The notes: generated by a model not told the origin, from the sequence alone. A DNA stretch of 64,000 nucleotides from Massilia sp. CFBP 13721 (GCF_014842025.1 NZ_JACYUY010000029.1:1-64000), one strand, 5' to 3'; positions 26,240-35,024 are shown, counted from the first letter of the stretch. A program made the numbers and translations.

Positions 26240-27829
26240 ATGAACATTCTTTTTCGTCTGAACATCGCCCAGAAACTGGCCCTGCTCACCATCAGTTCCG
26301 GCCTCGGCATGGCGATCGTCGCCGCCTGCTTCCTGGTGTCCGAGCGCCAGCTGATCCTCGAAGAACGCGGGCATGGCGTGCGCCAGGCGGTCGAGGTGGC
26401 GGCGGGCATCGTCGAACGCCACCAGAAGGCGGCCGCAACGGGCAGTACCACCAAAGAAGCGGCGCAGGCGGCCGCGCTGGCCGAACTGAAGGCGCTGCGC
26501 TACAGCGGTTCCGAGTATTTCTGGGTCAACGACATGCAGCCGCGCATGATGATGCATCCGTTGAAGCCGGAACTCGACGGCCAGGACATCGGCGCGATCG
26601 CCGACCCGAACGGCCTGCGCCTGTTCGCGGTCGCGGTCGACGTCGTGCGTAAGGATGGCGCCGGCTACATCGCCTACATGTGGCCCAAGCCGGGCCAGGA
26701 CGCGCCGGTGCCGAAGATGTCCTACGTGAAGGGGGTCGCGGACTGGAACTGGGTGATCGGTTCCGGCGTCTACATGGACACCGTCGGCGCCGTGTTCTGG
26801 CCGCGCGTTCTGTGGTTCTCGGCCGCCACGCTGGTCATCTCGAGCGTACTGATGCTGTTCGGCCTGTCGCTTTCGCGCAGCATCACGCGCCGCCTGGGAC
26901 GCGCCGTGACCCTGGCGCGCACGGTGGCCGCGGGCGACCTCACCACCGTCATCCATGTACGCGGCAACGATGAAACGGCGCACCTGCTGGGCGCGCTGCG
27001 CGACATGAACGGCAGCCTGGGCAAGATCGTGGGCGAAGTCGACGTCGGCATCCACGCGATCGCCAGCGCTTCCAATCAGATCGCGGCCGGCAACCTCGAT
27101 CTGTCGAGCCGTACCGAGCAGCAGGCAGCCGCACTGGAGGAAACCGCCTCCTCGATGGAACAGCTGACCAGCGCCGTGCAGCAGAATGCCGAACATGCGC
27201 GCCACGCCAACCGCCTGTCGGCGTCGGCGGCGGAAGTGGCGGTACGCGGCGGCGACGCCGTGCAGCAGGTGGTGCAGACGATGGAAGCGATCAACCAGTC
27301 CTCGCGCAAGATCGTCGACATCATCGGCGTGATCGACGCCATCGCCTTCCAGACCAACATCCTGGCCCTGAATGCGGCCGTCGAGGCGGCGCGGGCGGGC
27401 GAGCAGGGGCGCGGCTTTGCGGTGGTGGCCGGCGAAGTGCGCACGCTGGCCCAGCGCTCGGCCGCGGCGGCGAAGGAAATCAAGGGCTTGATCGACGACT
27501 CGGTGGAGCGCGTCGCCGCCGGCAGCACGCTGGTGCGCAGCGCCGGCGCGAGAATGGGAGAAATCGTCAGCAGCGTGCGCCAGGTGAACGGGATCATCGC
27601 CGAGATCACCGCCGCCAGCGAAGAGCAGGAAGCGGGCATCGGCCAGGTCAACCAGGCGATCGCCGAGATGGACGGCGTGACCCAGAAGAACGCCGCGCTG
27701 GTCGAAGAAGCGGCCGCCTCGGCCGAGGCGATGCGCCTGCAGGCCGAGCGCCTGGCCGAGGTCGTCGGCGTGTTCAAGGTCGCGGCAGGCGAGCCGCAGC
27801 GCGCATCGCACCTGCTGTTGGCGGCGTAA
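26240..27829 (+). CDS. Methyl-accepting chemotaxis protein with single Cache sensor
   Basis: Chemoreceptor of 529 residues with TM1 at about 10-31 and a single-Cache periplasmic domain at about 40-185 ([30 protein letters not shown]), a fold that often binds small organic acids. TM2, HAMP and the signalling domain follow, with tip [20 protein letters not shown] at about 368. Unlike the receptor at 19.5 kb it has no C-terminal xWxxF pentapeptide, so it may depend on neighbours in mixed arrays for adaptation. Start 26240 begins the TM1 segment directly. Confidence 0.95.
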   Translation: MNILFRLNIAQKLALLTISSGLGMAIVAACFLVSERQLILEERGHGVRQAVEVAAGIVERHQKAAATGSTTKEAAQAAALAELKALRYSGSEYFWVNDMQPRMMMHPLKPELDGQDIGAIADPNGLRLFAVAVDVVRKDGAGYIAYMWPKPGQDAPVPKMSYVKGVADWNWVIGSGVYMDTVGAVFWPRVLWFSAATLVISSVLMLFGLSLSRSITRRLGRAVTLARTVAAGDLTTVIHVRGNDETAHLLGALRDMNGSLGKIVGEVDVGIHAIASASNQIAAGNLDLSSRTEQQAAALEETASSMEQLTSAVQQNAEHARHANRLSASAAEVAVRGGDAVQQVVQTMEAINQSSRKIVDIIGVIDAIAFQTNILALNAAVEAARAGEQGRGFAVVAGEVRTLAQRSAAAAKEIKGLIDDSVERVAAGSTLVRSAGARMGEIVSSVRQVNGIIAEITAASEEQEAGIGQVNQAIAEMDGVTQKNAALVEEAAASAEAMRLQAERLAEVVGVFKVAAGEPQRASHLLLAA

Positions 27830-27898
27830 GGGCGCGCCTTCCTATCCCTACCTCGGCACGGTTCGGCAACGCACCGAGGCCGCCGCGCCTGCGCTTCT

Positions 27899-28795
27899 AT
27901 GATGCCAGGCATGGGCAAAATCATGGCCAACATCCACATCGGCATCTCCGGCTGGCGCTATGCGCCCTGGCGCGGCAAGTTCTATCCTCCCAAGCTGGCG
28001 CAGGCGCGCGAACTCGACTACGCCTCGCGCCAGTTGCCGACGATCGAGATCAACGGCTCCTTCTATTCGCTGCAGCGCCCGGAAAGCTACGCCGCCTGGT
28101 ACGCCGCGACGCCGCCCGGCTTCCTGTTCGCGGTGAAGGGCAACCGCTTCATCACCCACATGCTGAAGTTGAAAGACGTCGACGGGCCGCTGGCGAACGT
28201 GCTGGCTTCGGGCGTGTTCGCGCTGCGCGAAAAACTCGGTCCCTTCCTGTGGCAGTTCCCGGAGATGGTCAAGTTCGACCCCGAGCGCTTCGAACACTTC
28301 CTCAGCATCCTGCCCCAGGACACGGAAAGCGGCCTCGCGCTCGCGCGCCGGCACCAGCCGCGCATTGAAGGCAAGGTCTTCCTCGAAATGGATGAACGAC
28401 GTCCGATGCGCCACGCGGTCGAGGTCCGCCACGAGAGCTTCCGCGACGCCCGCTTCATTGCCCTGCTGCGCAAATACAACGTGGCGCTGGTGGTGGCCGA
28501 CACGGCGGGCCGCTGGCCGTACATGGAAGACGTGACCGCCGACTTCGTCTACATCCGCCTGCACGGCGACAAGGAGTTATACGCGAGCGGCTACGACGAC
28601 GAAGCGACCGCCCGCTGGGCCGCGCGCATCCGCGCCTGGAGCACCGGCGGCCAGCCGGACGGTTTCATGTGCGCCTCCACCTCCGCCCCGCCCCAGCGCG
28701 CCAGCCGCGATGTGTACTGCTACTTCGATAACGATATCAAGGTGCACGCGCCGTATGATGCGCAAAGGTTGCTGGCGGCGTTGGGGTTGAGGTGA
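27899..28795 (+). CDS. DUF72 domain protein
   Basis: A 298-residue protein of the DUF72 (YecE-like) TIM-barrel family, function unknown. Family signs are IHIGISGWRYAPWRGKFYP near the start, INGSFYSLQRPESYAAW, FAVKGNRFITH, GPFLWQFPE and YIRLHGDKELYASGY near the end. An in-frame ATG eight codons in (MANIHIG) is the start most homologues would suggest. It stands alone between the chemoreceptor and the REP/RAYT region. Confidence 0.9.
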   Translation: MMPGMGKIMANIHIGISGWRYAPWRGKFYPPKLAQARELDYASRQLPTIEINGSFYSLQRPESYAAWYAATPPGFLFAVKGNRFITHMLKLKDVDGPLANVLASGVFALREKLGPFLWQFPEMVKFDPERFEHFLSILPQDTESGLALARRHQPRIEGKVFLEMDERRPMRHAVEVRHESFRDARFIALLRKYNVALVVADTAGRWPYMEDVTADFVYIRLHGDKELYASGYDDEATARWAARIRAWSTGGQPDGFMCASTSAPPQRASRDVYCYFDNDIKVHAPYDAQRLLAALGLR

Positions 28796-28840
28796 CGCCT
28801 CGTTCGTTGGATGACGTGACGATTGTGGTCTGCGTGCGTT

Positions 28841-28981
28841 ACGCGTGGACTCGGGAGTCCACCCTACATTCCCGATATATCACGCATTGGCGATCGGTTT
28901 GATGTTCACCGCGCCCGCCCGAATGGATGACGCGACGGCTGATTGATCGCGAATGTAGGGTGGACTCCCGAGTCCACGCGT
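28841..28981. repeat. REP pair flanking the RAYT 3' side
   Basis: Minus-strand copy at 28841-28867 and plus-strand copy at 28955-28981. They are exact 27-base inverted copies of each other, with head GTAGGGTGGAC and tail CCACGCGT, and stem GGACT..AGTCC. The plus copy ends 22 bases before the RAYT stop codon. Confidence 0.92.
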
Positions 28982-29002
28982 AAACGCTGCGCACCACCCT
29001 GC

Positions 29003-29542
29003 TCATTCCAAATCCGCTTCCGCGATGTCCGGCGATCCTGCCCAATCACAAGAATATATCCCTTCGAGCACGTACCGATGAAAGGTCGAATACGGCCAAT
29101 CGCTTACTTGCCCTACCTGCCTGTGTTTGACCGGATTGAAATGGATGTAATCGACGTGGCGCTCCATATCGCCTTCATCGCGAATCTGGTGCTCCCAAAA
29201 ACGCCGCTGCCAGATGGTCGACTCGCCGCGCTGTCGCGCCGCTCGCGTCAACAGACGTGGGTCATGCAAGTCGTTCCTGCAGGCACTGGTAACGTAACGC
29301 TTGATCTCTGCCCAGCGTGTCGAATAATCGTCGTCGCCTTCGGGCAGCGTCCAGATGCAGTGCATGTGATCAGGCATCAGCACCCAGGCGTCGATGACGA
29401 AGGGACGGGTCGTGCGTACCGTTTGGATGGCGTTGCGCAAAGATGTGCGCAGCAATAGAGAGCAAAAGATGGGGCGACGCTGGTAGGCGACGACGGTGAA
29501 GAAATAGGTGGTGCCAGTGAATTGGCGGCGGTAGCGGGGCAT
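29003..29542 (-). CDS. REP-associated tyrosine transposase (RAYT, Y1_Tnp)
   Basis: A 179-residue single-domain HUH/Y1 nuclease of the IS200/IS605-related RAYT family, which cleaves REP hairpins and is thought to spread or process them. The HUH motif is LMPDHMHCIW with H59 and H61; the catalytic Tyr is probably Y132 in HVDYIHFNPVKH. The N-terminus (YRRQFTGTTYFFTVVAYQRR) is typical. The gene is intact and single-copy here, without terminal inverted repeats of its own. REPs lie on both sides (28841-28981 and 29658-29684), the arrangement expected for a REPtron. Confidence 0.93.
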   Translation of the reverse strand: MPRYRRQFTGTTYFFTVVAYQRRPIFCSLLLRTSLRNAIQTVRTTRPFVIDAWVLMPDHMHCIWTLPEGDDDYSTRWAEIKRYVTSACRNDLHDPRLLTRAARQRGESTIWQRRFWEHQIRDEGDMERHVDYIHFNPVKHRQVGQVSDWPYSTFHRYVLEGIYSCDWAGSPDIAEADLE

Positions 29543-29657
29543 GGTGCGGCATCGTAAAGCGATGCCGGTTAGCCGTGGATGGGGCAGGTCAAATGGGACG
29601 CAGAACGGTTGAGTTGCCGGCGCGTGGAGTCGGACAAGCAGGTGGTGCGCAACGTTT

Positions 29658-29684
29658 ACGCGTGGAGTCGGGACTCCACCCTAC
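29658..29684 (-). repeat. REP copy upstream of the RAYT gene
   Basis: A 27-base minus-strand copy with head GTAGGGTGGAG and tail CCACGCGT. Relative to the 28.9-kb copies the stem changes C to G on one side and G to C on the other (GGAGT..ACTCC), preserving pairing. It lies between the RAYT start and the end of the feo operon. Confidence 0.9.
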
Positions 29685-29697
29685 GTGCTCGACATCA

Positions 29698-29961
29698 TCA
29701 AGGTTTCTGGTGCAGCTTGATCACCCGATGTTTACTTCCCTCCGGCGCCGCCGGCTCAGCCGGCGTCTCGCAGGTATTGCAGCTCTTGCACCCGCCGCCG
29801 CAGCTGTCGGCGGTACCGAGCCAGCGCACCAGCGTCGAGTCGGCGCCGCCGCGCGAGAGGCGGTTGACGAGGCGGATGCGCCAGGCCGCCGGCAGGTATT
29901 TGGCGCCGACGTAGACGGCAGCGACCACCACCACCAGCGCGACGACCAGTTCCTGCCACAT
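29698..29961 (-). CDS. FeoB-associated Cys-rich membrane protein
   Basis: An 87-residue protein encoded one base after the feoB stop codon. One transmembrane segment (about residues 5-22) is followed by a basic stretch and a cysteine cluster C54-x3-C58-x2-C61-x2-C64, then a Pro-rich tail. The cluster could bind iron or an Fe-S cofactor; small Cys-rich partners of FeoB are known (FeoB-associated Cys-rich family), and position in the operon argues for a role in ferrous iron uptake. ATG 29961 gives a protein beginning at the membrane segment; a longer frame would overlap feoB. Confidence 0.8.
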   Translation of the reverse strand: MWQELVVALVVVVAAVYVGAKYLPAAWRIRLVNRLSRGGADSTLVRWLGTADSCGGGCKSCNTCETPAEPAAPEGSKHRVIKLHQKP

Positions 29962-29962
29962 G

Positions 29963-31840
29963 TCAGCCGCCGCCCAGCGCCAGGGCGACGCGGTAGGTGA
30001 TGAAGGAGGCGACATACGCCAGCGCGAACATGTAGCCGGCCATCATCCAGGCATATTTGGCGCTGCCGGTTTCGCGGCGCACCACCGACAGGGTCGCGAT
30101 GCACTGCGGCGCATACACGTACCAGGCCAGCAGCGACAAGGCGGTGGCCAGCGACCAGGAAGCGCCGATCAGCGGCCCCAGCGTGTTGGCGACCTCGTCG
30201 CCGGAACCGGACAGCGCGTAGACGGTGCCAAGGGCGCCGACCGCCACTTCGCGCGCGGCCATGCCGGGCACCAGGGCGATGCAGATCTGCCAGCCGAAGC
30301 CGATCGGCTCGAAGATGAACGCCAGCGCGCGCCCCAGCATGCCGGCCACGCTGTAATAGATCGGCGGCTGGGTCGCGCCTTCGGGTGCGCCCGGGAAGCT
30401 CGAGAGGAACCAGAGCAGGATCATCAGGGTGAGGATCAGCGTCCCGACGCGCATCAGGAAGATCTTGGCGCGCTCCCACAGGCCCAGCGCCAGCGTCGGC
30501 AGGTGCGGCCAGTGATAGGCCGGCAGCTCCAGCAGCAGTGGATGCTGGGCGCCGCCGCTACGGCGCTTCATGTACCAGGCCACGCCCATCGCACTAACGA
30601 TGCCGAGCGCGTACAGCGCGAACAGCACCAGGCCCTGCAAGTTGAAAATGCCGACGTCGCGCTCGGGAATGAAGGCGGCGATGATCAAGGCGTACACCGG
30701 CAAACGCGCCGAGCAGGTCATCAGCGGCGCGATCATGATCGTCACCAGGCGGTCGCGCGGGTTCTGGATCGTGCGCGCGGCCATCACGCCGGGAATCGCA
30801 CAGGCGAACGAGGACAGCAGCGGAATGAAGGCGCGCCCGGAGAGGCCGACGCCGCCCATCATGCGGTCGAGCAGGAAGGCAGCGCGCGGCAGGTAGCCGA
30901 CGTCTTCGAGGATCAGGATGAAGAAGAACAGGATCAGGATCTGCGGCAGGAACACCAGCACCCCGCCGACGCCGGCGATGATGCCGTCCACGATCAGGCT
31001 GCGCAGCGGTCCGTCGCTCATGGCCTCGCCGATCCAGGCGCCGATGCCCTCCACTGACCCGGTGATGAAATCCATCGGCGCTTCGGCCCAGCTGAACACG
31101 GCCTGGAAGATGACGAACATCAGCGCGGCCAGCAGGATCGGGCCGGCGACCGGATGCAGGATCACCTGGTCGATTTTCTCCGACAGGTTGCCCTTGTCGT
31201 GGGCGTAGCTGGTGGTGGCGTCGAGAATGCGCCGCACTTCGCGCTGGGTTTGTTCGACCGGGACGGCATCGATGGCGGCCAGCGGCTGCGGCGTCACGTG
31301 TTCAAACGGCATGCGGTCGAGCGCATCTAAAAGAGCTTGCTCGCCGCCGGCCTGGATGGCGACGGTCTCGACCACCGGCATCTTCAATTCCTGCGCCAGT
31401 TTGACGGTATCGATCTCGATGCCGCGCTTTTTGGCGACGTCGACCATGTTCAGGGCCAGCACCATCGGCAAGCCGAGGCGCTGGATTTCCAGCACCAGGC
31501 GCAAATTCAGGCGCAGGTTTGTGGCATTGACGACACAGACGATCGCATCCGGCGCCGATTCCCCGGCGCGCAGGCCGGCGACGACGTCGCGCGTAATCGC
31601 TTCATCCGGGGTTTGCGCGGACAGGCTGTAGGCGCCCGGCAGGTCGAGCACGCGCAGCGCGCGTCCGGCCGGCGAGGTAAAACTGCCCTCTTTACGTTCG
31701 ATGGTGACGCCGGCGTAGTTGGCGACCTTCTGGCGCGCACCGGTGAGTCGGTTGAACAGGGCCGTCTTGCCGCAGTTCGGATTGCCGAGCAAAGCGATCA
31801 GGGGCGAGCGCGTCGCCACCTGTTGTTCCATGACACCCAT
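29963..31840 (-). CDS. feoB: Ferrous iron transporter FeoB
   Basis: FeoB is the inner-membrane Fe(II) permease with a cytosolic G-protein domain. G1 is GNPNCGKT, G2 lies around NYAGVTIERKEG, G3 is LDLPGAYSL, G4 is the NMVD of LALNMVDVAKK. Membrane helices begin at about residue 245 and include the two Gate regions with conserved cysteines (LSSFACAIPGV, MTCSARLPVY). The 625-residue length is short compared with 773 in E. coli, a compact form common in betaproteobacteria. It follows feoA by 3 bases. Confidence 0.96.
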   Translation of the reverse strand: MGVMEQQVATRSPLIALLGNPNCGKTALFNRLTGARQKVANYAGVTIERKEGSFTSPAGRALRVLDLPGAYSLSAQTPDEAITRDVVAGLRAGESAPDAIVCVVNATNLRLNLRLVLEIQRLGLPMVLALNMVDVAKKRGIEIDTVKLAQELKMPVVETVAIQAGGEQALLDALDRMPFEHVTPQPLAAIDAVPVEQTQREVRRILDATTSYAHDKGNLSEKIDQVILHPVAGPILLAALMFVIFQAVFSWAEAPMDFITGSVEGIGAWIGEAMSDGPLRSLIVDGIIAGVGGVLVFLPQILILFFFILILEDVGYLPRAAFLLDRMMGGVGLSGRAFIPLLSSFACAIPGVMAARTIQNPRDRLVTIMIAPLMTCSARLPVYALIIAAFIPERDVGIFNLQGLVLFALYALGIVSAMGVAWYMKRRSGGAQHPLLLELPAYHWPHLPTLALGLWERAKIFLMRVGTLILTLMILLWFLSSFPGAPEGATQPPIYYSVAGMLGRALAFIFEPIGFGWQICIALVPGMAAREVAVGALGTVYALSGSGDEVANTLGPLIGASWSLATALSLLAWYVYAPQCIATLSVVRRETGSAKYAWMMAGYMFALAYVASFITYRVALALGGG

Positions 31841-31843
31841 CGA

Positions 31844-32101
31844 TTATTCCGGCTGGATCGAGACGAGTGCGGCTTCGAACTTGCGCAGGGCGAAAGTCGA
31901 TTCGCCGACCTTCACGGCAACCGGGCCGCCCGGCAGGCCGCGTTTGAGCATGCGGATGCGTTCGCCGGGCACGAAGCCGAGTTCCATCAGGCGGCGCGCC
32001 ACGTCCTGGCCGCCGAGTGCGTGCGGCGCAAGGTGGATCACGGTCGCACTCTGCCCGGCCTTGAGGGCGTCGAGTGTGGTCAAAGTGGGGACTAGAGTCA
32101 T
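31844..32101 (-). CDS. feoA: Ferrous iron transport protein FeoA
   Basis: An 85-residue SH3-like cytosolic partner of FeoB. Typical features are VARRLMELGFVPGERIRML and the terminal GESTFALRKFEAALV, as in FeoA proteins. It begins the feoA-feoB-Cys-rich operon and is divergent from bfd. A Fur-like box lies about 70-90 bases upstream. Confidence 0.93.
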   Translation of the reverse strand: MTLVPTLTTLDALKAGQSATVIHLAPHALGGQDVARRLMELGFVPGERIRMLKRGLPGGPVAVKVGESTFALRKFEAALVSIQPE

Positions 32102-32168
32102 GATGACGTTTCCGGTGTGTGGTGCTCACCTGTAGCGCTGATGAGACAGATACTAGCATCATAAACCT

Positions 32169-32191
32169 AAATGCGAATTATTTCTATTTGC
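32169..32191 (-). promoter_or_regulatory. Candidate Fur box upstream of feoA
   Basis: Read toward feoA the sequence is GCAAATAGAAATAATTCGCA followed by TTT. It is an imperfect palindrome resembling the GCAAATGATAATNATTATCA type of Fur site. Position 68-90 bases upstream of the feoA start fits a promoter operator. Match is partial. Confidence 0.5.
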
Positions 32192-32252
32192 AGAACGATT
32201 ACACGACAAAACCGCTTGCGTCCGTCGAAAAAACTGCGCAGAATAGAACACG

Positions 32253-32271
32253 AATGAGAACGATTCTCATT
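32253..32271 (+). promoter_or_regulatory. Candidate Fur box upstream of bfd
   Basis: AATGAGAACGATTCTCATT is a near-perfect 19-base palindrome of the classical Fur-box form, 43 bases upstream of the bfd start. Confidence 0.75.
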
Positions 32272-32313
32272 ATTTAAGTGACAACTTGAGTTAACGCTTC
32301 AGGGACTACTTCG

Positions 32314-32526
32314 ATGATCGTCTGCGTCTGCAACAACATCTCCGACCGTGAAATCCGCCAGGCCGTCGACCTCGGCATTACCTCGATCGCCGCCCTGCGC
32401 GCCGAACTGGGCCTGGGTACCGACTGCGGCAAGTGCATCAGCTATGCCCGCGAAGTCCTGCACGAAGCGCTCGACAGCAAGACCGTTGTCACCGAACTGA
32501 GCTTCCGCGCCACACAAACCGCGTAA
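32314..32526 (+). CDS. bfd: Bacterioferritin-associated ferredoxin
   Basis: Bfd is a [2Fe-2S] protein that reduces the haem of bacterioferritin so that stored iron is released. The 70-residue protein has cluster ligands C4, C6, C38 and C41 (MIVCVCNNISDREIR, TDCGKCISYAREVL), the usual spacing. It precedes bfr by 91 bases. A strong Fur-like palindrome upstream predicts induction under iron limitation. Confidence 0.95.
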   Translation: MIVCVCNNISDREIRQAVDLGITSIAALRAELGLGTDCGKCISYAREVLHEALDSKTVVTELSFRATQTA

Positions 32527-32617
32527 GTTTCTTTCTTCCACGCCGCCGGGTTTCCGGCGCGCGCGTTCGCCCTCTTTGCTATAGTTGTGGCAACGCATAA
32601 CCACAACAAGGCATATC

Positions 32618-33088
32618 ATGAAGGGCGACCCCAACGTCATCCGGCTGCTCAACGCGCAGCTGACCAACGAGCTCACCGCCGTCAACCAGTATTTCCTGCA
32701 TGCGCGGATGTACCGCCACTGGGGCTTTTTCAAGCTCGGCAAAAAGGAATACGACGAATCGATCGGCGAAATGAAGCATGCCGACAAGCTGATCGACCGC
32801 ATCCTGATGCTCGACGGCCTGCCGAACCTGCAGGCGCTGCATAAACTCCTGATCGGCGAAAACACCGAGGAAATGCTGGCCGCCGACTTGAAACTCGAGC
32901 GCGCCGCCCAGCTGACCGTCAAGGAAGGCATCGCCGCCGCCGAAGCCGCCGCCGACTACGTGTCGCGCGACCTGCTGCTGGTGATCCTGGAAGACACCGA
33001 AGAACATATCGAGTGGCTCGAGACCCAGCTCGATTTGATCGTGAAGGTCGGGATCCAGAATTATTTGCAGAGCCAGATGGTCGAGTAA
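32618..33088 (+). CDS. bfr: Bacterioferritin
   Basis: Bfr is a 24-subunit haem-containing iron store with ferroxidase activity. The 156-residue protein keeps the ferroxidase ligands E18, E51 and H54 and the distal [12 protein letters not shown], plus the haem-ligand Met at M52. ATG 32618 matches homologues ([12 protein letters not shown]); the longer frame is upstream intergenic sequence. It follows bfd and ends before a strong hairpin terminator. Confidence 0.96.
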   Translation: MKGDPNVIRLLNAQLTNELTAVNQYFLHARMYRHWGFFKLGKKEYDESIGEMKHADKLIDRILMLDGLPNLQALHKLLIGENTEEMLAADLKLERAAQLTVKEGIAAAEAAADYVSRDLLLVILEDTEEHIEWLETQLDLIVKVGIQNYLQSQMVE

Positions 33089-33123
33089 TGATTCACTATT
33101 TGTAATCGAATCATGTGCGTACC

Positions 33124-33315
33124 GTAGGGTGGGCTCTCCGAGCCCACGCGGACGTTTGCACGGCCTGCGGCGTTCTTTCTGCTGCATCGCTCGCATGAAC
33201 GCGGCAGGATTAAATGGTTAGGACATTTAATCCTGCCGCGTTTTTGCATAGGCTCGGGTTCGAGAAAACGCTATCTCTGCGCATCATTCCGCGTGGGCAC
33301 GGGGCGCCCACCCTA
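33124..33315. repeat. REP pair around the bfr terminator
   Basis: Plus-strand copy at 33124-33151 and minus-strand copy at 33288-33315, both 28 bases with the GTAGGGTGGGC head and CCCACGCGG tail. Stem sequences differ (GGGCTC..GAGCCC against GGGCGCC with an imperfect partner). The bfr terminator lies between them. Confidence 0.85.
33198..33244. terminator. Strong terminator downstream of bfr
   Basis: Perfect 18-base arms (33198-33215 and 33223-33240) around a 7-base loop, followed by TTTTT on the plus strand. It probably stops bfr transcription and may also act on leftward transcripts. Confidence 0.88.
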
Positions 33316-33339
33316 CGTGCTCAACGGTTGCAGGCATGG

Positions 33340-34998
33340 TCATTTTTCCTCCACCTCCTGCGTCACCCACACCGGCGCCGACCACAGGATGTTGCCATCC
33401 GCCTGCGTCACCTTCGCATAATAAAAATGTGCGCCTGCCGACGGCGTGAAATTCACAGTCGCCTGGTCCGACATCTGCGTCACCACCCCGCCGCGTCCCG
33501 GCACTCCTTCCATGATCGCCACAGAGGCCACCTGCTTGCCCGCCGTGCTGGCGAAATGCGCCACCACGTTCAGCGGACCGGTATTGGTAAAACGCTCGCC
33601 CATCATGCGGCCGTTCGCCGTCAGGACCAGTTGCGAGCCCTTGTCCATGGTTGCGAACACGCGCCGCGCCTTTAACGCGTCGACGAAGCTGGCCTGGCTC
33701 AGTGCGGCGCCGTTCGGGATCAGGATGCCGGTGCGGTTGGTGTAGGCCGTGCCCCAGTTGGCGCAGTGGTTGTCCTGGTTGGTGCTGAAGGCAACGTGGA
33801 AGCCGGCCTCCAGGATCTTGTTACAGGCCGTCTCGAAATTGCTGCGGCGGGTCTCGCCTTCCTTGTCGTTCTTCGAAAACGCCGTGCTGTTGACCACCTC
33901 ACAGAGCGCCATCGCTTCGTCGCCATCGGCCGTATAGCCGAGCGCCGTGCCATTCACGCTGAACTGGCCGCTGGTCGACGGATGGTTGAACTGACCGACC
34001 CAGCCGCGCTCGCGCATCAGCGTGTACAGCGCCGCGTAATCGCTGCGCGGCGTCGCTACGTCGGCCAGCAGTTCTCCCTTGGCGTTCTTTTCCCAGCCCA
34101 GCAACTGCGTGCCATTAAAAATGTTGACGTGGCCGCCCTTGTTGATGACGCCCCATTCCATGCCATAGACGGCGAGGAAATCCGAATGGGCGGCATTGAA
34201 GCCGGCGGCGGTGTCCAGCCCCTTGCGGTACAGCGCCCTGGGCACGGCCGGATCGGTGTCGGCTTTGGTGCCGTCGGAGCCATCGTACATGTGGTTGTGT
34301 TCGGAGGCGACCAGGATGTCGAGGCCGTGTTTTCTCGCGTAGCCGAAGGCGGCATCGGGACCGTACTTCGCCGTCAGCGGCTCTTGCGCGCCCTTGCAGT
34401 CGGACAGTTCGGCGCCGCCATCGCTGTGGTTGGTCTGGCTGTGCAGGTTGCCGAGATAAACGATAAACGGCAGCGCGCCGGCGGCCGGGGCGACGCCGGG
34501 CTGGCCAATGCGGCCGCTCGGCAGCGGCGCAAACGGCGGCAGTACCGGCGCTTGCGGCGGCCCGATCTCGATCTGCCACAGTTGCTCGTGCACGTCGGGT
34601 GCGGGCGCCTTGGCGAGCGCGTCGCGGCTGGTCGCGCGCAGGCGCACGCCGTAGACGCCGGCGGCCAGCTTGCCGGCATCGAGGCCAGACCACGGCACCG
34701 TGACGGTCACGGGTTGTTCGGCCAGCGGCGTGCTGTCCTGCCAGCGGCGCACGACGACGCCGCGCGGCGAGATCAGTTCGAGCTGCCAGTCGACGACTTG
34801 CGCCTGGCGCGCGTTCGGATAATCGAACGCCAGCGTAAAGGTGCGCGCCTCGCCCTTGCCGGGATCAGGCGCCCGATACGGTGCGTATAAAGTGGCTTCG
34901 AATTCGCTGTGTTCGTCGATGGCTGCAAAGGCGCCGGGAGCGCACAAGCACAGCAGGAACAGGGCGAGCTTGGCAGGGGTATGGAGTGAGGTTTTCAT
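33340..34998 (-). CDS. Exported PHP-type metallohydrolase (CehA/McbA family-like)
   Basis: A 552-residue protein with a signal peptide ending in APGAFA (about residue 25). An N-terminal beta-rich region (about 30-150) is followed by a PHP-type metal-dependent phosphoesterase domain with GNLHSQTNHSDGG, LVASEHNHMYDGSDG, GMEWGVINKGGHVNIF, GQFNHPSTSGQF and STNQDNHCANWG, which supply the histidine and aspartate metal ligands. Related proteins include CehA/McbA carbaryl hydrolases, but the natural substrate is unknown. The start codon lies inside a perfect hairpin (34996-35024) and has no visible Shine-Dalgarno. It is the last gene of the leftward block. Confidence 0.82.
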   Translation of the reverse strand: MKTSLHTPAKLALFLLCLCAPGAFAAIDEHSEFEATLYAPYRAPDPGKGEARTFTLAFDYPNARQAQVVDWQLELISPRGVVVRRWQDSTPLAEQPVTVTVPWSGLDAGKLAAGVYGVRLRATSRDALAKAPAPDVHEQLWQIEIGPPQAPVLPPFAPLPSGRIGQPGVAPAAGALPFIVYLGNLHSQTNHSDGGAELSDCKGAQEPLTAKYGPDAAFGYARKHGLDILVASEHNHMYDGSDGTKADTDPAVPRALYRKGLDTAAGFNAAHSDFLAVYGMEWGVINKGGHVNIFNGTQLLGWEKNAKGELLADVATPRSDYAALYTLMRERGWVGQFNHPSTSGQFSVNGTALGYTADGDEAMALCEVVNSTAFSKNDKEGETRRSNFETACNKILEAGFHVAFSTNQDNHCANWGTAYTNRTGILIPNGAALSQASFVDALKARRVFATMDKGSQLVLTANGRMMGERFTNTGPLNVVAHFASTAGKQVASVAIMEGVPGRGGVVTQMSDQATVNFTPSAGAHFYYAKVTQADGNILWSAPVWVTQEVEEK

Positions 34999-35024
34999 AG
35001 TGCAATTGTTGCAATTGCACTATG
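34996..35024 (-). promoter_or_regulatory. Perfect inverted repeat containing a start codon
   Basis: CATAGTGCAATTG (34996-35008) pairs perfectly with 35012-35024 across a 3-base loop. In the leftward transcript the right end of this hairpin is the ATG of the exported hydrolase. It could be an RNA structure that masks the start or a dyad operator for a DNA-binding protein. Confidence 0.7.

Noticed and set aside
28943-29458. Plus-strand frame opposite the RAYT gene
   Set aside because: Antisense of a gene with clear HUH motifs; no motifs of its own.
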